A DNA stretch of 64,000 nucleotides, taken from assembly GCF_004341245.1 (NCBI RefSeq), contig NZ_SLWY01000001.1:204554-268553 (forward strand), in the 5' to 3' direction. Source of the stretch: Plasticicumulans lactativorans (GTDB lineage Bacteria > Pseudomonadota > Gammaproteobacteria > Competibacterales > Competibacteraceae). The notes beneath the pieces are model-generated. The model saw nothing but the letters and a program-made list of their open reading frames with translations, had not been told where the DNA came from and did no database searches. Position numbers and translations under genes: made by a program. Below are positions 38,710-47,246 of this stretch, in pieces; position 1 is the first letter of the stretch, and every line of letters begins with the position of its first letter.

Positions 38710-40013
38710 TGAACACCGTAAGCCCCGCCGCCGCCGACGCGCCGCGCTACCAGTCCGGCTTCGGCAACAGCTTCGCCACCGAGGCGCTGCCCGGCGCGCT
38801 GCCGGTCGGCCGCAACTCGCCGCAGCGCTGCCCCTACGGGCTCTACGCCGAGCAGCTCTCCGGCACCGCCTTCACCGCGCTGCGCAGCGCCAACCGGCGC
38901 ACCTGGCTGTACCGCATCCGCCCGGCGGCGATGCACGAGCCGTTCCGCCCGCTCGACGGCGGCCGCCTGGTCAGCCGCTTCGACGAGGTGCCGACGCCGC
39001 CGAACCAGTTGCGCTGGGACCCGCTGCCGCTGCCCGATGCGCCGACCGACTTCATCGACGGCCTGGTGACGATGGCCGGCAACGCCGCCTGCGCGATACA
39101 CCTGTACGCCGCCAACCGCCCGATGGTCGACCGCTACTTCTACGACGCCGACGGCGAGCTGCTGCTGGTGCCGCAGCAGGGCCGCCTGCGCCTCGCCACC
39201 GAGCTCGGCGTGGTCGAGGTCGAGCCGCAGGAGATCGCGGTGATCCCGCGCGGCGTGCGCTTCCGCGTCGAGCTGCCGGACGGCGCCGCGCGCGGCTACG
39301 TCTGCGAGAACTTCGGCGCGCTGCTGCGCCTGCCCGACCTCGGCCCGATCGGCTCCAACGGGCTCGCCAACCCGCGCGACTTCCTGACCCCGGTGGCGGC
39401 CTATGAGGACCGCGACGGCCCCTGCGAGCTGGTGGCGAAGTTCGCGGGCGGGCTGTGGTCGGCGCGGATGGACCACTCGCCGCTCGACGTCGTCGCCTGG
39501 CACGGCAACTACGCGCCGTACAAGTACGACCTGCGCCGCTTCAACACCATCGGCTCGATCAGCTACGACCACCCCGATCCGTCGATCTTCCTGGTGCTGC
39601 AGTCGCCGTCCGACACCCCCGGCGTCGACGCGCTCGACTTCGTGATCTTCCCGCCGCGCATCCTGGCGATGCAGGACACCTTCCGCCCGCCGTGGTACCA
39701 CCGCAACGTCGCCAGCGAGTTCATGGGGCTGATCCACGGCGTCTACGACGCCAAGGCGGAAGGCTTCGCCCCCGGCGGCGCGAGCCTGCACAACTGCATG
39801 AGCGGGCACGGCCCCGACGCCGAGACCTTCGAGAAGGCGAGCCGTGCCGACCTGAGCCGCCCCGACGTCATCACCGGCACGATGGCGTTCATGTTCGAGA
39901 CCCCCGCGGTGATCCGGCCGACCGCCCACGCGCTCGCCTCGGCGCAACTGCAGGCCGACTACCACCGCTGCTGGTCCGGGCTCAAGAAGTACTTCGACCC
40001 CGGGCGCCCCTGA
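38709..40013 (+). CDS. hmgA: Homogentisate 1,2-dioxygenase
   Basis: 434 residues from the ATG at 38709, overlapping the previous stop by one base. Family signatures run throughout: [83 protein letters not shown] and [15 protein letters not shown], the last two carrying the iron-binding His and Glu residues. It opens the homogentisate ring to maleylacetoacetate. It lies between the hydroxylase pair and fahA. Confidence 0.98.
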   Translation: MNTVSPAAADAPRYQSGFGNSFATEALPGALPVGRNSPQRCPYGLYAEQLSGTAFTALRSANRRTWLYRIRPAAMHEPFRPLDGGRLVSRFDEVPTPPNQLRWDPLPLPDAPTDFIDGLVTMAGNAACAIHLYAANRPMVDRYFYDADGELLLVPQQGRLRLATELGVVEVEPQEIAVIPRGVRFRVELPDGAARGYVCENFGALLRLPDLGPIGSNGLANPRDFLTPVAAYEDRDGPCELVAKFAGGLWSARMDHSPLDVVAWHGNYAPYKYDLRRFNTIGSISYDHPDPSIFLVLQSPSDTPGVDALDFVIFPPRILAMQDTFRPPWYHRNVASEFMGLIHGVYDAKAEGFAPGGASLHNCMSGHGPDAETFEKASRADLSRPDVITGTMAFMFETPAVIRPTAHALASAQLQADYHRCWSGLKKYFDPGRP

Positions 40014-40037
40014 GCCCTGCGCGTGAGGATGCCGCCG

Positions 40038-41354
40038 ATGACCGCACTCAACGAAACCCACGACCCGCTCGCGCAGAGCTGGGTGGCGTCGGCCAACGCG
40101 CCCGACACCGACTTCCCGCTGCAGAACCTGCCCTTCGGCGTGTTCCGCCGCCAGGGCAGCGCCGAGCCCTTCCGCGGCGGCGTGGCGATCGGCGACCAGG
40201 TCGTCGACCTCGCGGCGCTCCAGGCGCTCGGCGTGTTCGAAGGCGAGGCCGCCGCCGCGCTCGCCGCCGCCGCCGGCCCGACGCTCAACCCGCTGATGGC
40301 GCTCGGTGCGCCCGCCGCTTCGGCGCTGCGCCTCGCGCTCTCGCGGGCGCTGCGCGCGGGTTCGCCGCTCGCCGCGCGGCTCGACGCCTGCCTGCTCGCG
40401 CAGGCCCGGGCCGAGTACGCGGTGCCGGCGCAGATCGGCGACTACACCGACTTCTACACGTCGATCCACCACGCCACCAACGTCGGCCGGCTGTTCCGCC
40501 CCGACAACCCGCTGCTGCCCAACTACCAATGGGTTCCGATCGGCTACCACGGCCGCTGCTCGTCGATCGGCGTCTCCGGCCAGGCCTTCCCGCGCCCGCG
40601 CGGGCAGACCCGCGCGCCCGACGCCGAGCGCCCGACGCTCGGCCCGTCGCGGCGCCTCGACTACGAGCTCGAACTCGGCGTGTTCATCGGCCGCGGCAAC
40701 GCCCTCGGTGAGCCGGTGCCGCTCGACGAGGCCGAGGACCACGTGTTCGGCCTGTGCCTGTTCAACGACTGGAGCGCGCGCGACCTGCAGGCCTGGGAGT
40801 ACCAGCCGCTCGGCCCCTTCCTGTCGAAGAACTTCGCCTCCACGCTCGCGCCGTGGATCGTCACGCTGGAGGCGCTCGCCCCCTACCGCGTCGGCTGGAC
40901 GCGCCCCGCCGCCGACCCGCAGCCGCTGGCGTACCTGGAGTCGCCGGCGCTGCGCGCCGCGGGCGCCTTCGACATCCGCCTCGAAGTAGCGCTCGAGACC
41001 GCCGCGATGCGCGCCCGCGGCCGCGCCCCGGCGCGGCTGTCGCTGACGAGCTTCCGCCACGCCTACTGGAGCGTGTCGCAGATGGTCGCGCACCACACCG
41101 TCAACGGCTGCAACCTGAGCCCCGGCGACCTGCTCGGCAGCGGCACCCAGTCCGGCCCGACCCCGGCCGAGGCCGGCTCGCTGCTCGAACTGACGCGCGG
41201 CGGCAAGGAAGCGCTGTCCCTGCCCGACGGCGAAACCCGCATCTTCCTCGACGACGGCGACACCGTGATCCTGCGCGGCTGGTGCGAACGCGAAGGCTAC
41301 CGGCGCATCGGCTTCGGCGAGTGCCGCGGCACCGTGCTGCCCGCCAGGGGCTGA
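40038..41354 (+). CDS. fahA: Fumarylacetoacetase
   Basis: 438 residues from the ATG at 40038, nine bases after GAGG; earlier in-frame starts at 40023 and 40029 overlap or abut that site. Conserved segments include DYTDFYTSIHHATNVGRLFRP, PIGYHGRCSSI, LDYELELGVFIG and DWSARDLQAWEYQPLGPFLSKNF. It hydrolyses fumarylacetoacetate to fumarate and acetoacetate. It follows hmgA by 24 bp. The isomerase needed between the two steps (maleylacetoacetate isomerase) is not in this window. A palindromic repeat, probably a terminator, begins 10 bp after the stop. Confidence 0.97.
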   Translation: MTALNETHDPLAQSWVASANAPDTDFPLQNLPFGVFRRQGSAEPFRGGVAIGDQVVDLAALQALGVFEGEAAAALAAAAGPTLNPLMALGAPAASALRLALSRALRAGSPLAARLDACLLAQARAEYAVPAQIGDYTDFYTSIHHATNVGRLFRPDNPLLPNYQWVPIGYHGRCSSIGVSGQAFPRPRGQTRAPDAERPTLGPSRRLDYELELGVFIGRGNALGEPVPLDEAEDHVFGLCLFNDWSARDLQAWEYQPLGPFLSKNFASTLAPWIVTLEALAPYRVGWTRPAADPQPLAYLESPALRAAGAFDIRLEVALETAAMRARGRAPARLSLTSFRHAYWSVSQMVAHHTVNGCNLSPGDLLGSGTQSGPTPAEAGSLLELTRGGKEALSLPDGETRIFLDDGDTVILRGWCEREGYRRIGFGECRGTVLPARG

Positions 41355-41363
41355 GCCTGCGCC

Positions 41364-41399
41364 CCCTTCTCCCGCCGGGAGAAGGGCCGGGGATGAGGG
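41364..41399 (+). repeat. Palindromic intergenic repeat, copy 1
   Basis: A 36-bp unit with arms CCCTTCTCCC and GGGAGAAGGG (3-base loop) followed by CCGGGGATGAGGG. An identical unit in the same orientation is at 43583-43618. The hairpin may also end the homogentisate operon. Confidence 0.85.
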
Positions 41400-41505
41400 T
41401 TTCTTAATCCCGGCTCCCTGACCGCGCACTCGCCCCTGCCCCCGGACGGTGGCCGGCCTAACCTTCAAAGGGGTTGCCGGCCAGGTCCGAGAACGGGAGG
41501 GGCGG

Positions 41506-41742
41506 ATGGATGCGCAGGTGTTGAAGATCGTCGGGCAGGTCGCCGGCATCGGCGGGCTCGCGCTGGGCGTGCTGTTCCTGCTCTACCGCGATGCGCTGCG
41601 GCTGAAGATATTCCCGAAGCTGCCGCCGGACCTGGGCTACCGCCTGATCCGGTTGATCGTGGTGCTGGTGTTCGTCGTGACGCTGGCGGGGATCGGGGCG
41701 TGGGTGTGGACTTCAACGCAGTTTGTCACGCCCTCGCGTTGA
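41506..41742 (+). CDS. Small two-helix membrane protein, paralogue of the next gene's anchor
   Basis: 78 residues from the ATG at 41506, five bases after GGGAGG. Two hydrophobic segments (about 10-26 and 48-68) flank the basic stretch LYRDALRLKIFPKLPPDLGYRLIR. The sequence AGIGGLALGVLFLLYRDALRLKIFP and the ending LAGIGAWVWT closely match the N-terminus of the TPR protein 10 bp downstream. It is therefore a stand-alone copy of that membrane anchor. No known family is recognised. Confidence 0.75.
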   Translation: MDAQVLKIVGQVAGIGGLALGVLFLLYRDALRLKIFPKLPPDLGYRLIRLIVVLVFVVTLAGIGAWVWTSTQFVTPSR

Positions 41743-41752
41743 GGGCGGGGCG

Positions 41753-43570
41753 ATGAGCGTCTCCCTACTGGCCGAACTCGGCAAGTTCGCCGGGATAGGC
41801 GGTCTCGCGATCGGTATCTTCGGTTGGCTGTTCCGGGAAGCGATCCGGCTGAAGGTCTTCCCAGAACTGAGCCCTGCGGATGGCTATCGTCTGCTGTGCC
41901 TCTATCTGTGGCTGGTGTTCGGCATTGCGCTGGCCGGTATCGGCGCATGGGTCTGGACGGTTGCGCCGCCCGAAGTCGCGTGGGCGCCGTGGGGGCTCGC
42001 CGTCACCTGCGTGCTCGCCGCGGCGTGGACGTACGCGCATCGGCCGCCGACTGCAAAGGCGTCGGCGAGCGATTCGGCGACCCAGATCGTCGTCAACGGT
42101 GACAACAGTCCGGTGCAGATCGGCTGGAAGCCCGACGAGGTGCTCGCGCTGGTCGAGGCAGTAGGTCGCGGTGCCGGCGATGGCGCGATGCTCGCGCGCA
42201 TCGAAGCACTCAGCAGCGAACTCGGCGTGACGAGCGGCGCCGTGCAGGGGTTTCTGCAGACGCTCGGGCGCCGCGACATCCCGCTGGAGCGCCTGAATAC
42301 CACGCTGGCTGAGATCGCAGCACATCACCGCGCCATGCTCGACCGCCTCGCTGCGCTCGACCCGAGCGATCCGGTGGCCGGCGAATGGGTCTCGCAGGCG
42401 CGCGATGCGTTGGTCGCCGGCCGTTACGAGGAAGCCGACCGCCTGCTGGCCACCGCCGAGACCGCTGATCTCGCCGCGGCGCGGCAGGCCGAACAACTCG
42501 CGGCCCAGGCCCGGGACGCCGCCGAGCGGCGCTACATCGCTGCCGCCGCGACCCGCGCCGAGCGCGGCGAAGTTGCACTTGGGCGTATCGACTACCTCGC
42601 CGCCGCCGAGCACTTTCGTCAAGCCGCCAAGCTCGTGCCGGCGCAGCGCACCGACGAGCGCGCCGACTACCTGCAGCGCCGCGCCGGTGGCCTTTACCGG
42701 CAAGGCGACGAATTCGGCGACAACGGTGCGCTGCTGGGTGCCATCGGCGGTTATCACGAACTGCTCGCATTGTGGCCACGCGAGCGGGTGCCGCTCGACT
42801 GGGCGGCGACGCAGAACAACCTCGGCAATGCGCTTTCGGCACTCGGCGAACGCGAATCCGGCACGGCGCGGCTGGAAGAAGCGGTGGTGGCGTTGCGTGC
42901 AGCGCTCGGGGAGTACACGCGCGAACGGGTGCCGCTCGACTGGGCGATGACGCAGAACAACCTCGGCAATGCGCTGCAGGTGCTCGGGGAGCGCGAATCC
43001 GGCACGGCGCGGCTGGAGGAGGCACTGGCCGCGTTGCGTGCAGCGCTCGGGGAGCGCACGCGCGAACGGGTGCCGCTCGACTGGGCGATGACGCAGAACA
43101 ATCTCGGCGCTGCGCTGCAGGTGCTCGGCGAGCGTGAGAGCGGCACGGCGCGGCTGGAGGAGGCGGTGGCGGCGTACCGCGCAGCGCTCGGGGAGTACAC
43201 GCGCGAGCGGGTGCCGCTCGCTTGGGCGGCGACGCAGAACAACCTCGGCAATGTTTTGGGGAGACTCGGCGAACGCGAATCCGGCACGGCGCGGCTGGAG
43301 GAGGCGGTGGCGGCGTACCGCGCGGCGCTCGAGGTGCGCACGCGCGAGCGGGTGCCGCTCGACTGGGCGATGACGCAGAACAACCTCGGCGCTGCGCTGC
43401 AGGCACTCGGCGAACGCGAATCCGGCACGGCGCGGCTGGAGGAGGCGGTGGTGGCGTACCGTGCGGCGCTGGACATATTCCGTGCAGCGGAAGCTGGGCA
43501 TTACATCGGCATCGTCGAATCCAACATAGCCGCCGCCGAAGCCCTGCTGCAGGCCCGCCGCCGCCGCTAG
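41753..43570 (+). CDS. Membrane-anchored TPR protein with 47-residue tandem repeats
   Basis: 605 residues from the ATG at 41753. The anchor (about 5-70) is a paralogue of the preceding small protein and is followed by a third hydrophobic stretch (about 77-95). A long helical middle region contains the short strand-like element TQIVVNGDNSPVQIG. The C-terminus has five near-identical 47-residue repeats (ERVPLDWAMTQNNLG...LGERESGTARLEEA), TPR-like pairs of helices encoded by 141-bp direct repeats. The repeats probably form a cytoplasmic protein-binding scaffold. No enzymatic domain is seen. The two-gene unit is flanked by identical palindromic repeats. Confidence 0.85.
   Translation: MSVSLLAELGKFAGIGGLAIGIFGWLFREAIRLKVFPELSPADGYRLLCLYLWLVFGIALAGIGAWVWTVAPPEVAWAPWGLAVTCVLAAAWTYAHRPPTAKASASDSATQIVVNGDNSPVQIGWKPDEVLALVEAVGRGAGDGAMLARIEALSSELGVTSGAVQGFLQTLGRRDIPLERLNTTLAEIAAHHRAMLDRLAALDPSDPVAGEWVSQARDALVAGRYEEADRLLATAETADLAAARQAEQLAAQARDAAERRYIAAAATRAERGEVALGRIDYLAAAEHFRQAAKLVPAQRTDERADYLQRRAGGLYRQGDEFGDNGALLGAIGGYHELLALWPRERVPLDWAATQNNLGNALSALGERESGTARLEEAVVALRAALGEYTRERVPLDWAMTQNNLGNALQVLGERESGTARLEEALAALRAALGERTRERVPLDWAMTQNNLGAALQVLGERESGTARLEEAVAAYRAALGEYTRERVPLAWAATQNNLGNVLGRLGERESGTARLEEAVAAYRAALEVRTRERVPLDWAMTQNNLGAALQALGERESGTARLEEAVVAYRAALDIFRAAEAGHYIGIVESNIAAAEALLQARRRR
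42782..43486 (+). repeat. Five tandem 141-bp repeats inside the TPR gene
   Basis: The unit starts (GAGCGGGTGCCGCTC or the GAACGGG variant) fall at 42782, 42923, 43064, 43205 and 43346, exactly 141 bp apart. Divergence between units is small and mostly silent or conservative, so the array looks recently amplified or homogenised and may vary in copy number. Confidence 0.85.
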
Positions 43571-43582
43571 CGCCGGCTTTCA

Positions 43583-43618
43583 CCCTTCTCCCGCCGGGAG
43601 AAGGGCCGGGGATGAGGG
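43583..43618 (+). repeat. Palindromic intergenic repeat, copy 2
   Basis: Identical over 36 bp to the unit at 41364-41399 and in the same orientation, 13 bp after the TPR stop codon. A loosely similar imperfect palindrome (CCCCTCTCCC ... GGGCGAGGGG) follows at about 43667-43691. Confidence 0.85.
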
Positions 43619-43716
43619 GGCTTTTGGCTTCAAAGGCTTGCGACGAAGCAAACACCTTCACCCCCAACCCCTCTCCCAGAGGGCGAGGGGCTTCGGGCGT
43701 GCAGGAGGGGATGGCG

Positions 43717-44661
43717 TCAGTGGCCGGCCTGGCGGGCGGTGCTGCGGTAGTCGCGGGGGGAGACGCCGTAGCGGGTCTTGAAGGCGCGGGTGAAGTGCGC
43801 GGCGTCGCTGAAGCCCCAGAAGAAGGCGATGGTGGTGATGCTGCGCGGGCAGTGGGCGTTGCCGAGGTCGTGGGCGCAGCGTTCGAGGCGCCGTTCCTGG
43901 ATGGTGCGGGCGACGGTCTGGCCGTGGCGGGCGAACAGCCGGTGCAGTTGGCGCAGCGACAGGCCGGCGGCGCCGGCGATCTCGGTCGGGCCGAGGGCGG
44001 GGTCGACCAGACGCTCGTCGATGAGCGCGAGCGCGCGGCGGTAGCGCGCCGCGTCGCTGCCGCTCGCCGGCGCGTCGTCGGCGAACGCCGAGGGCAGCAG
44101 CGCGAGCAGGGCCTGGCGCACCGCGGCGCTCTCGTGCTCGGCGAAGTGCGCGAGGCCGGCATGGGCGTCGAGCACCAGGTGGCCGAGCAGCGCGCCGAGG
44201 CGGCTGTCGCCGGCGATGCGCGCGCCGGGGCGCATGCGCACGTGGCGGAAGGCCTCGTCGACGCGCGTGCGCGGCAGGTGGCAGGAGAGCTGCGACCAGC
44301 CGGTGTCGTAGCGGAAGTCGCAGGGCCGGCAGGCGTCGATCAGCACCATGTCGCCGGGCGTGAGGTCGGCGCTCTCGCCGGCCTGGCTCATGCACGCGCG
44401 GCCGCTCCGCTGCAGCACCAGGAAGTAGTACTTGCCGTCCTCGGCGGCGACGTCGCGGCGGTCGCGGAACACCCGCGCACCCCGGCCTTCGAGGGCGGTG
44501 AACGCCAGCGTGCCGTCGCGCTGGCAGAGCACGCTGCCGGCGAAAGCGCCGCCGCTGCCGGCCGGCTCGATCTGGAAGCGACCGCAGGCGCTCACCACGG
44601 AGGTCCGCCAGGCGTCGAAATCCAGAGGGGCGGCGGGCGCAAGGCCGGGTACGGGCTGCAT
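43717..44661 (-). CDS. AraC-family regulator, FeaR-like, divergent from the amine dehydrogenase operon
   Basis: 314 residues from the ATG at 44661 (MQPVPGLAPAAPLDFDAW). The N-terminal 1-190 fits the AraC_binding_2 domain found in FeaR-type activators. The C-terminus is an HTH_18 domain: LGPTEIAGAAGLSLRQLHRLFARHGQTVART and SITTIAFFWGFSDAAHFTRAFKTRYGVSPRDYR. It is divergent from the aromatic amine dehydrogenase operon (244 bp between starts) and probably activates it in response to the amine or aldehyde. FeaR itself controls aromatic amine oxidation genes in enteric bacteria. The assignment to this operon is inference from position. Confidence 0.88.
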   Translation of the reverse strand: MQPVPGLAPAAPLDFDAWRTSVVSACGRFQIEPAGSGGAFAGSVLCQRDGTLAFTALEGRGARVFRDRRDVAAEDGKYYFLVLQRSGRACMSQAGESADLTPGDMVLIDACRPCDFRYDTGWSQLSCHLPRTRVDEAFRHVRMRPGARIAGDSRLGALLGHLVLDAHAGLAHFAEHESAAVRQALLALLPSAFADDAPASGSDAARYRRALALIDERLVDPALGPTEIAGAAGLSLRQLHRLFARHGQTVARTIQERRLERCAHDLGNAHCPRSITTIAFFWGFSDAAHFTRAFKTRYGVSPRDYRSTARQAGH

Positions 44662-44716
44662 CGGGTGTGCTCTCCGGTGGCGGGCGGCGGCCGTCGTGCG
44701 GTCGCTCTGATGTATT

Positions 44717-44732
44717 GGTTTCGATCGCAACC
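44717..44732. promoter_or_regulatory. Near-palindromic site in the divergent regulator/amine dehydrogenase promoter region
   Basis: GGTTTCGATCGCAACC is palindromic except at one symmetric pair and lies in the 244-bp region between the AraC-type gene and the dehydrogenase operon. It is a candidate operator. I cannot tell which protein binds it. Confidence 0.35.
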
Positions 44733-44905
44733 ATATACCCGATGCACCGGCGCCTGTACAGCGCGCACGGCACGGATGACACCGCGCGTCAAGCGATTGG
44801 CACCCACGGTCAAGAGTGCTCCCGGAAGCTGCGTCTAGACTCGCTGCAAGCCCGGACCGACGGGTGAGACGACCATCCGAACACAAGAATCCTGAGGAGA
44901 ACGGC

Positions 44906-46045
44906 ATGAGCAGCATCAGAATCGGCCCGGCGGCCGTGCTCGCCGGGGCGCTGGTGGCGGGCAGCGCCTACGCGGATCTGCCGCACGACGAGATCGGCCA
45001 GGCGAAGCTGCCGTTTCCGCCCGAGCCGCACCGCGCCTACATCGTCGACATGGAGTTCGACACCATGGTGGCCACCCGCGTGAGCGTGGTGGACGCCGAC
45101 AGCCTGCGCATGCTCGGCATGATCAGCACCGGGGGTGCCGCGCCGGCCACGCTGTCGCACGACGGCAGGACGGTGTTCACCGCCGACCTGTTCTATTCGC
45201 GCTACACACGCGGCACCCGTACCGACGTGCTCACCGCCTGGGACACCTCCACGCTCGAGCCGGCGTGGGAGGTCGAGATCCCGCCCAAGCGCGCGAGCAC
45301 CATCGTGCAGCGCTACGGCCTGACGGTGAGCGACGACGACCGCTTCGTCTACGTGTTCAACCTGACGCCGGCGACCTCGGTCACCGTGGTCGACGTGCAG
45401 GCGCGCAAGGTGGCCGGCGAGGTCGCGCTGCCCGGCTGCATCCTCAACTACCCGGCGGGCAAGCGCCGCTTCGCCTCGATGTGCGGCGACGGCTCGCTGC
45501 TGCTCGTCACCCTCGACGACGCCGGCCAGGAGGTCGCGCGCGACAAGGTCAAGCTGTTCGACCCCGACCACAAGCCGCTGATCGAGCGCGGCATCGCCAA
45601 CGCCGGCACCTACCACTTCGTGACGCTCGACGGCGTGGTGCAGGGCGTCGACCTCGGTGGCGACAAGCCGCGCGTGCTCGAACCCTGGTCGCTGCTCACC
45701 GACGCGGAGCGCAAGGCGGGCTGGGCGCCGGGCGGCTGGCAACTGCTGGCGATCGCGCCGAAGCTCGGCCGGCTGTACGTGCTGATGCACCCCGAGCACC
45801 AGCCGCACATGTGGGAGGACCCGAGCACCCAGGTGTGGATCTATGACCTGGCGACGCACCAGAAGCTCGGCACGCTGGAATCGCCCAACCCGATCTGGAC
45901 CCTGCACGCGACCGGCGACGACAAGCCGCTGCTGCTCGGCGGCAACATCGAGGGCGGGCTCGAAGTGTTCGACCTGACGACGGGCAAGCACCTCGGCACC
46001 AAGCCGAAGGCGGCCAAGACCGCCGTGCAGATCCTGAGCCACTGA
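44906..46045 (+). CDS. aauB: Aromatic amine dehydrogenase large (alpha) subunit
   Basis: 379 residues from the ATG at 44906, with GAGGAGA upstream. A signal peptide (VLAGALVAGSAYA) is followed by a seven-bladed beta-propeller typical of the MauB/AauB family: PPEPHRAYIVDMEFDTMVATRVSVVD, GGAAPATLSHDGRTVFTAD, and the late segments LMHPEHQPHMWEDPSTQVWIYDLATH and NPIWTLHATGDDKPLLL. With the TTQ small subunit it forms the periplasmic enzyme that oxidises primary amines to aldehydes. The assignment to the aromatic rather than methylamine type rests mainly on the small subunit and gene order (B-E-D-A). Confidence 0.93.
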   Translation: MSSIRIGPAAVLAGALVAGSAYADLPHDEIGQAKLPFPPEPHRAYIVDMEFDTMVATRVSVVDADSLRMLGMISTGGAAPATLSHDGRTVFTADLFYSRYTRGTRTDVLTAWDTSTLEPAWEVEIPPKRASTIVQRYGLTVSDDDRFVYVFNLTPATSVTVVDVQARKVAGEVALPGCILNYPAGKRRFASMCGDGSLLLVTLDDAGQEVARDKVKLFDPDHKPLIERGIANAGTYHFVTLDGVVQGVDLGGDKPRVLEPWSLLTDAERKAGWAPGGWQLLAIAPKLGRLYVLMHPEHQPHMWEDPSTQVWIYDLATHQKLGTLESPNPIWTLHATGDDKPLLLGGNIEGGLEVFDLTTGKHLGTKPKAAKTAVQILSH

Positions 46046-46061
46046 GCGGGGAGCGGCTGCA

Positions 46062-46604
46062 ATGAACCTCCTCGATCCCGTTCCCGTCCACGCCGCGGCG
46101 CTGAGCCTGACCGTGGTGCTGGCGATGGCGGCGGCGCACAAGTTCGCGGCGCCGGCGCGCTTCGCCGAACAGCTCGCCGCCTACGCGCTGCTGCCGCCGG
46201 CGCTGGTGGCGCCCGCCGCGCGCGCGCTGCCGTTCCTCGAAGCGCTGCTGGCGCTTGCCCTGCTGCTGCCAGCGACGCGCGCCGCGGCCGGCATCGGTGC
46301 CGCCGTGCTGCTCGCCGGCTACGGCGGCGCGATCGCGCTCAACCTGCTGCGCGGGCGCCGCGACATCGACTGCGGCTGCAGCGGCCCGGGCCTCGAACGC
46401 CCGCTGTCGCCGGCGCTGCTCGGGCGCAACGCGCTGCTCGCCGGCATCGGCCTGCTGGCCGCCGCCGAGCCGCTGGCGCGCCCGCTGGCGTGGTTCGACC
46501 TGTTCGTCATCGTCGCCGCCTCGGCGACCCTGTTGCTGCTCTACGCGGCGGTCGAGGGCCTGCAGGCGAATGCGCCCCGACTGGCCCGCCTCATCGGGAG
46601 ATAA
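46062..46604 (+). CDS. aauE: MauE/AauE-like membrane protein for amine dehydrogenase biogenesis
   Basis: 180 residues with four hydrophobic helices (about 10-25, 45-70, 72-93 and 130-165) and the conserved cytoplasmic-side motif GRRDIDCGCSG. This is the MauE/DoxX-like fold, required with MauD for correct disulfide formation in the small subunit. It starts 16 bp after the large-subunit stop. Confidence 0.92.
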   Translation: MNLLDPVPVHAAALSLTVVLAMAAAHKFAAPARFAEQLAAYALLPPALVAPAARALPFLEALLALALLLPATRAAAGIGAAVLLAGYGGAIALNLLRGRRDIDCGCSGPGLERPLSPALLGRNALLAGIGLLAAAEPLARPLAWFDLFVIVAASATLLLLYAAVEGLQANAPRLARLIGR

Positions 46605-46607
46605 GAA

Positions 46608-47225
46608 ATGGATGCGCTGATCGTTTCCAACGTGTTGCTGTGGTGCCTGCTGCTGGCACTGGTGTTCGTGGTGATGGGCCTGGTGCGCCAGGTCGGCGTG
46701 CTGCACGGCCGCCTCGCGCCGGCCGGCGCGCTGGTGCTCGACAAGGGTGTGGTGGTCGGGCAGCCGGCGCCGCGCGTCACCGCCGTCGACCGCGGCGGGC
46801 GCCCGGTCAACATCGGCTACGCCGGCCCGCGCGGCCAGTTGCTGTTCTTCCTGTCGCCGACCTGCCCGGTGTGCAAGTCGCTGCTGCCGGCGGTGCAGGC
46901 GATCGCCCGCGCCGAGGCGAACCGGCTCGAGGTGGTCTACGTCAGCGACGGCGACCCGGCCGCGCAGGCCGAGCTGATCGCCCGCTTCGGGCTGGAGGGG
47001 GCGAGCTACGTGGTCGGGCCCGAGGTCGGCATGACCTTCCAGATCGGCAAGCTGCCCTACGCGGTGCTGATCGACGCCAGCGGCACGCTGCGCGCCAAGG
47101 GCCTGGTGAACTCGCGCGAACACCTCGACAGCCTGTTCGAGGCCGAGCGGCTCGACGTCGCCTCGCTGCAGGACTTCCTGCACGGGGGCGCCGCCGCGGT
47201 GGCGCAGGCGCACAAGGCCAAGTGA
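46608..47225 (+). CDS. aauD: MauD/AauD thioredoxin-like disulfide protein
   Basis: 205 residues. An N-terminal membrane anchor (about 5-25) precedes a periplasmic thioredoxin-like domain with the active-site pair Cys86-Pro-Val-Cys89 in LSPTCPVCKSLLP and the cis-Pro region GKLPYAVLIDASG. It is needed for disulfide formation in the cysteine-rich small subunit encoded next. It begins 3 bp after the mauE-like gene. Confidence 0.95.
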   Translation: MDALIVSNVLLWCLLLALVFVVMGLVRQVGVLHGRLAPAGALVLDKGVVVGQPAPRVTAVDRGGRPVNIGYAGPRGQLLFFLSPTCPVCKSLLPAVQAIARAEANRLEVVYVSDGDPAAQAELIARFGLEGASYVVGPEVGMTFQIGKLPYAVLIDASGTLRAKGLVNSREHLDSLFEAERLDVASLQDFLHGGAAAVAQAHKAK

Positions 47226-47246
47226 GAGCCCGGGGAGACCATCACC

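Noticed and set aside
38535..41549. A 1004-codon minus-strand open frame
   Set aside because: Antisense of hmgA and fahA, both of which have unmistakable family motifs.
42782..43486. The 141-bp tandem repeats as a CRISPR array
   Set aside because: There are no short repeats with unique spacers; the whole 141-bp unit is coding and translates to TPR-like helices.
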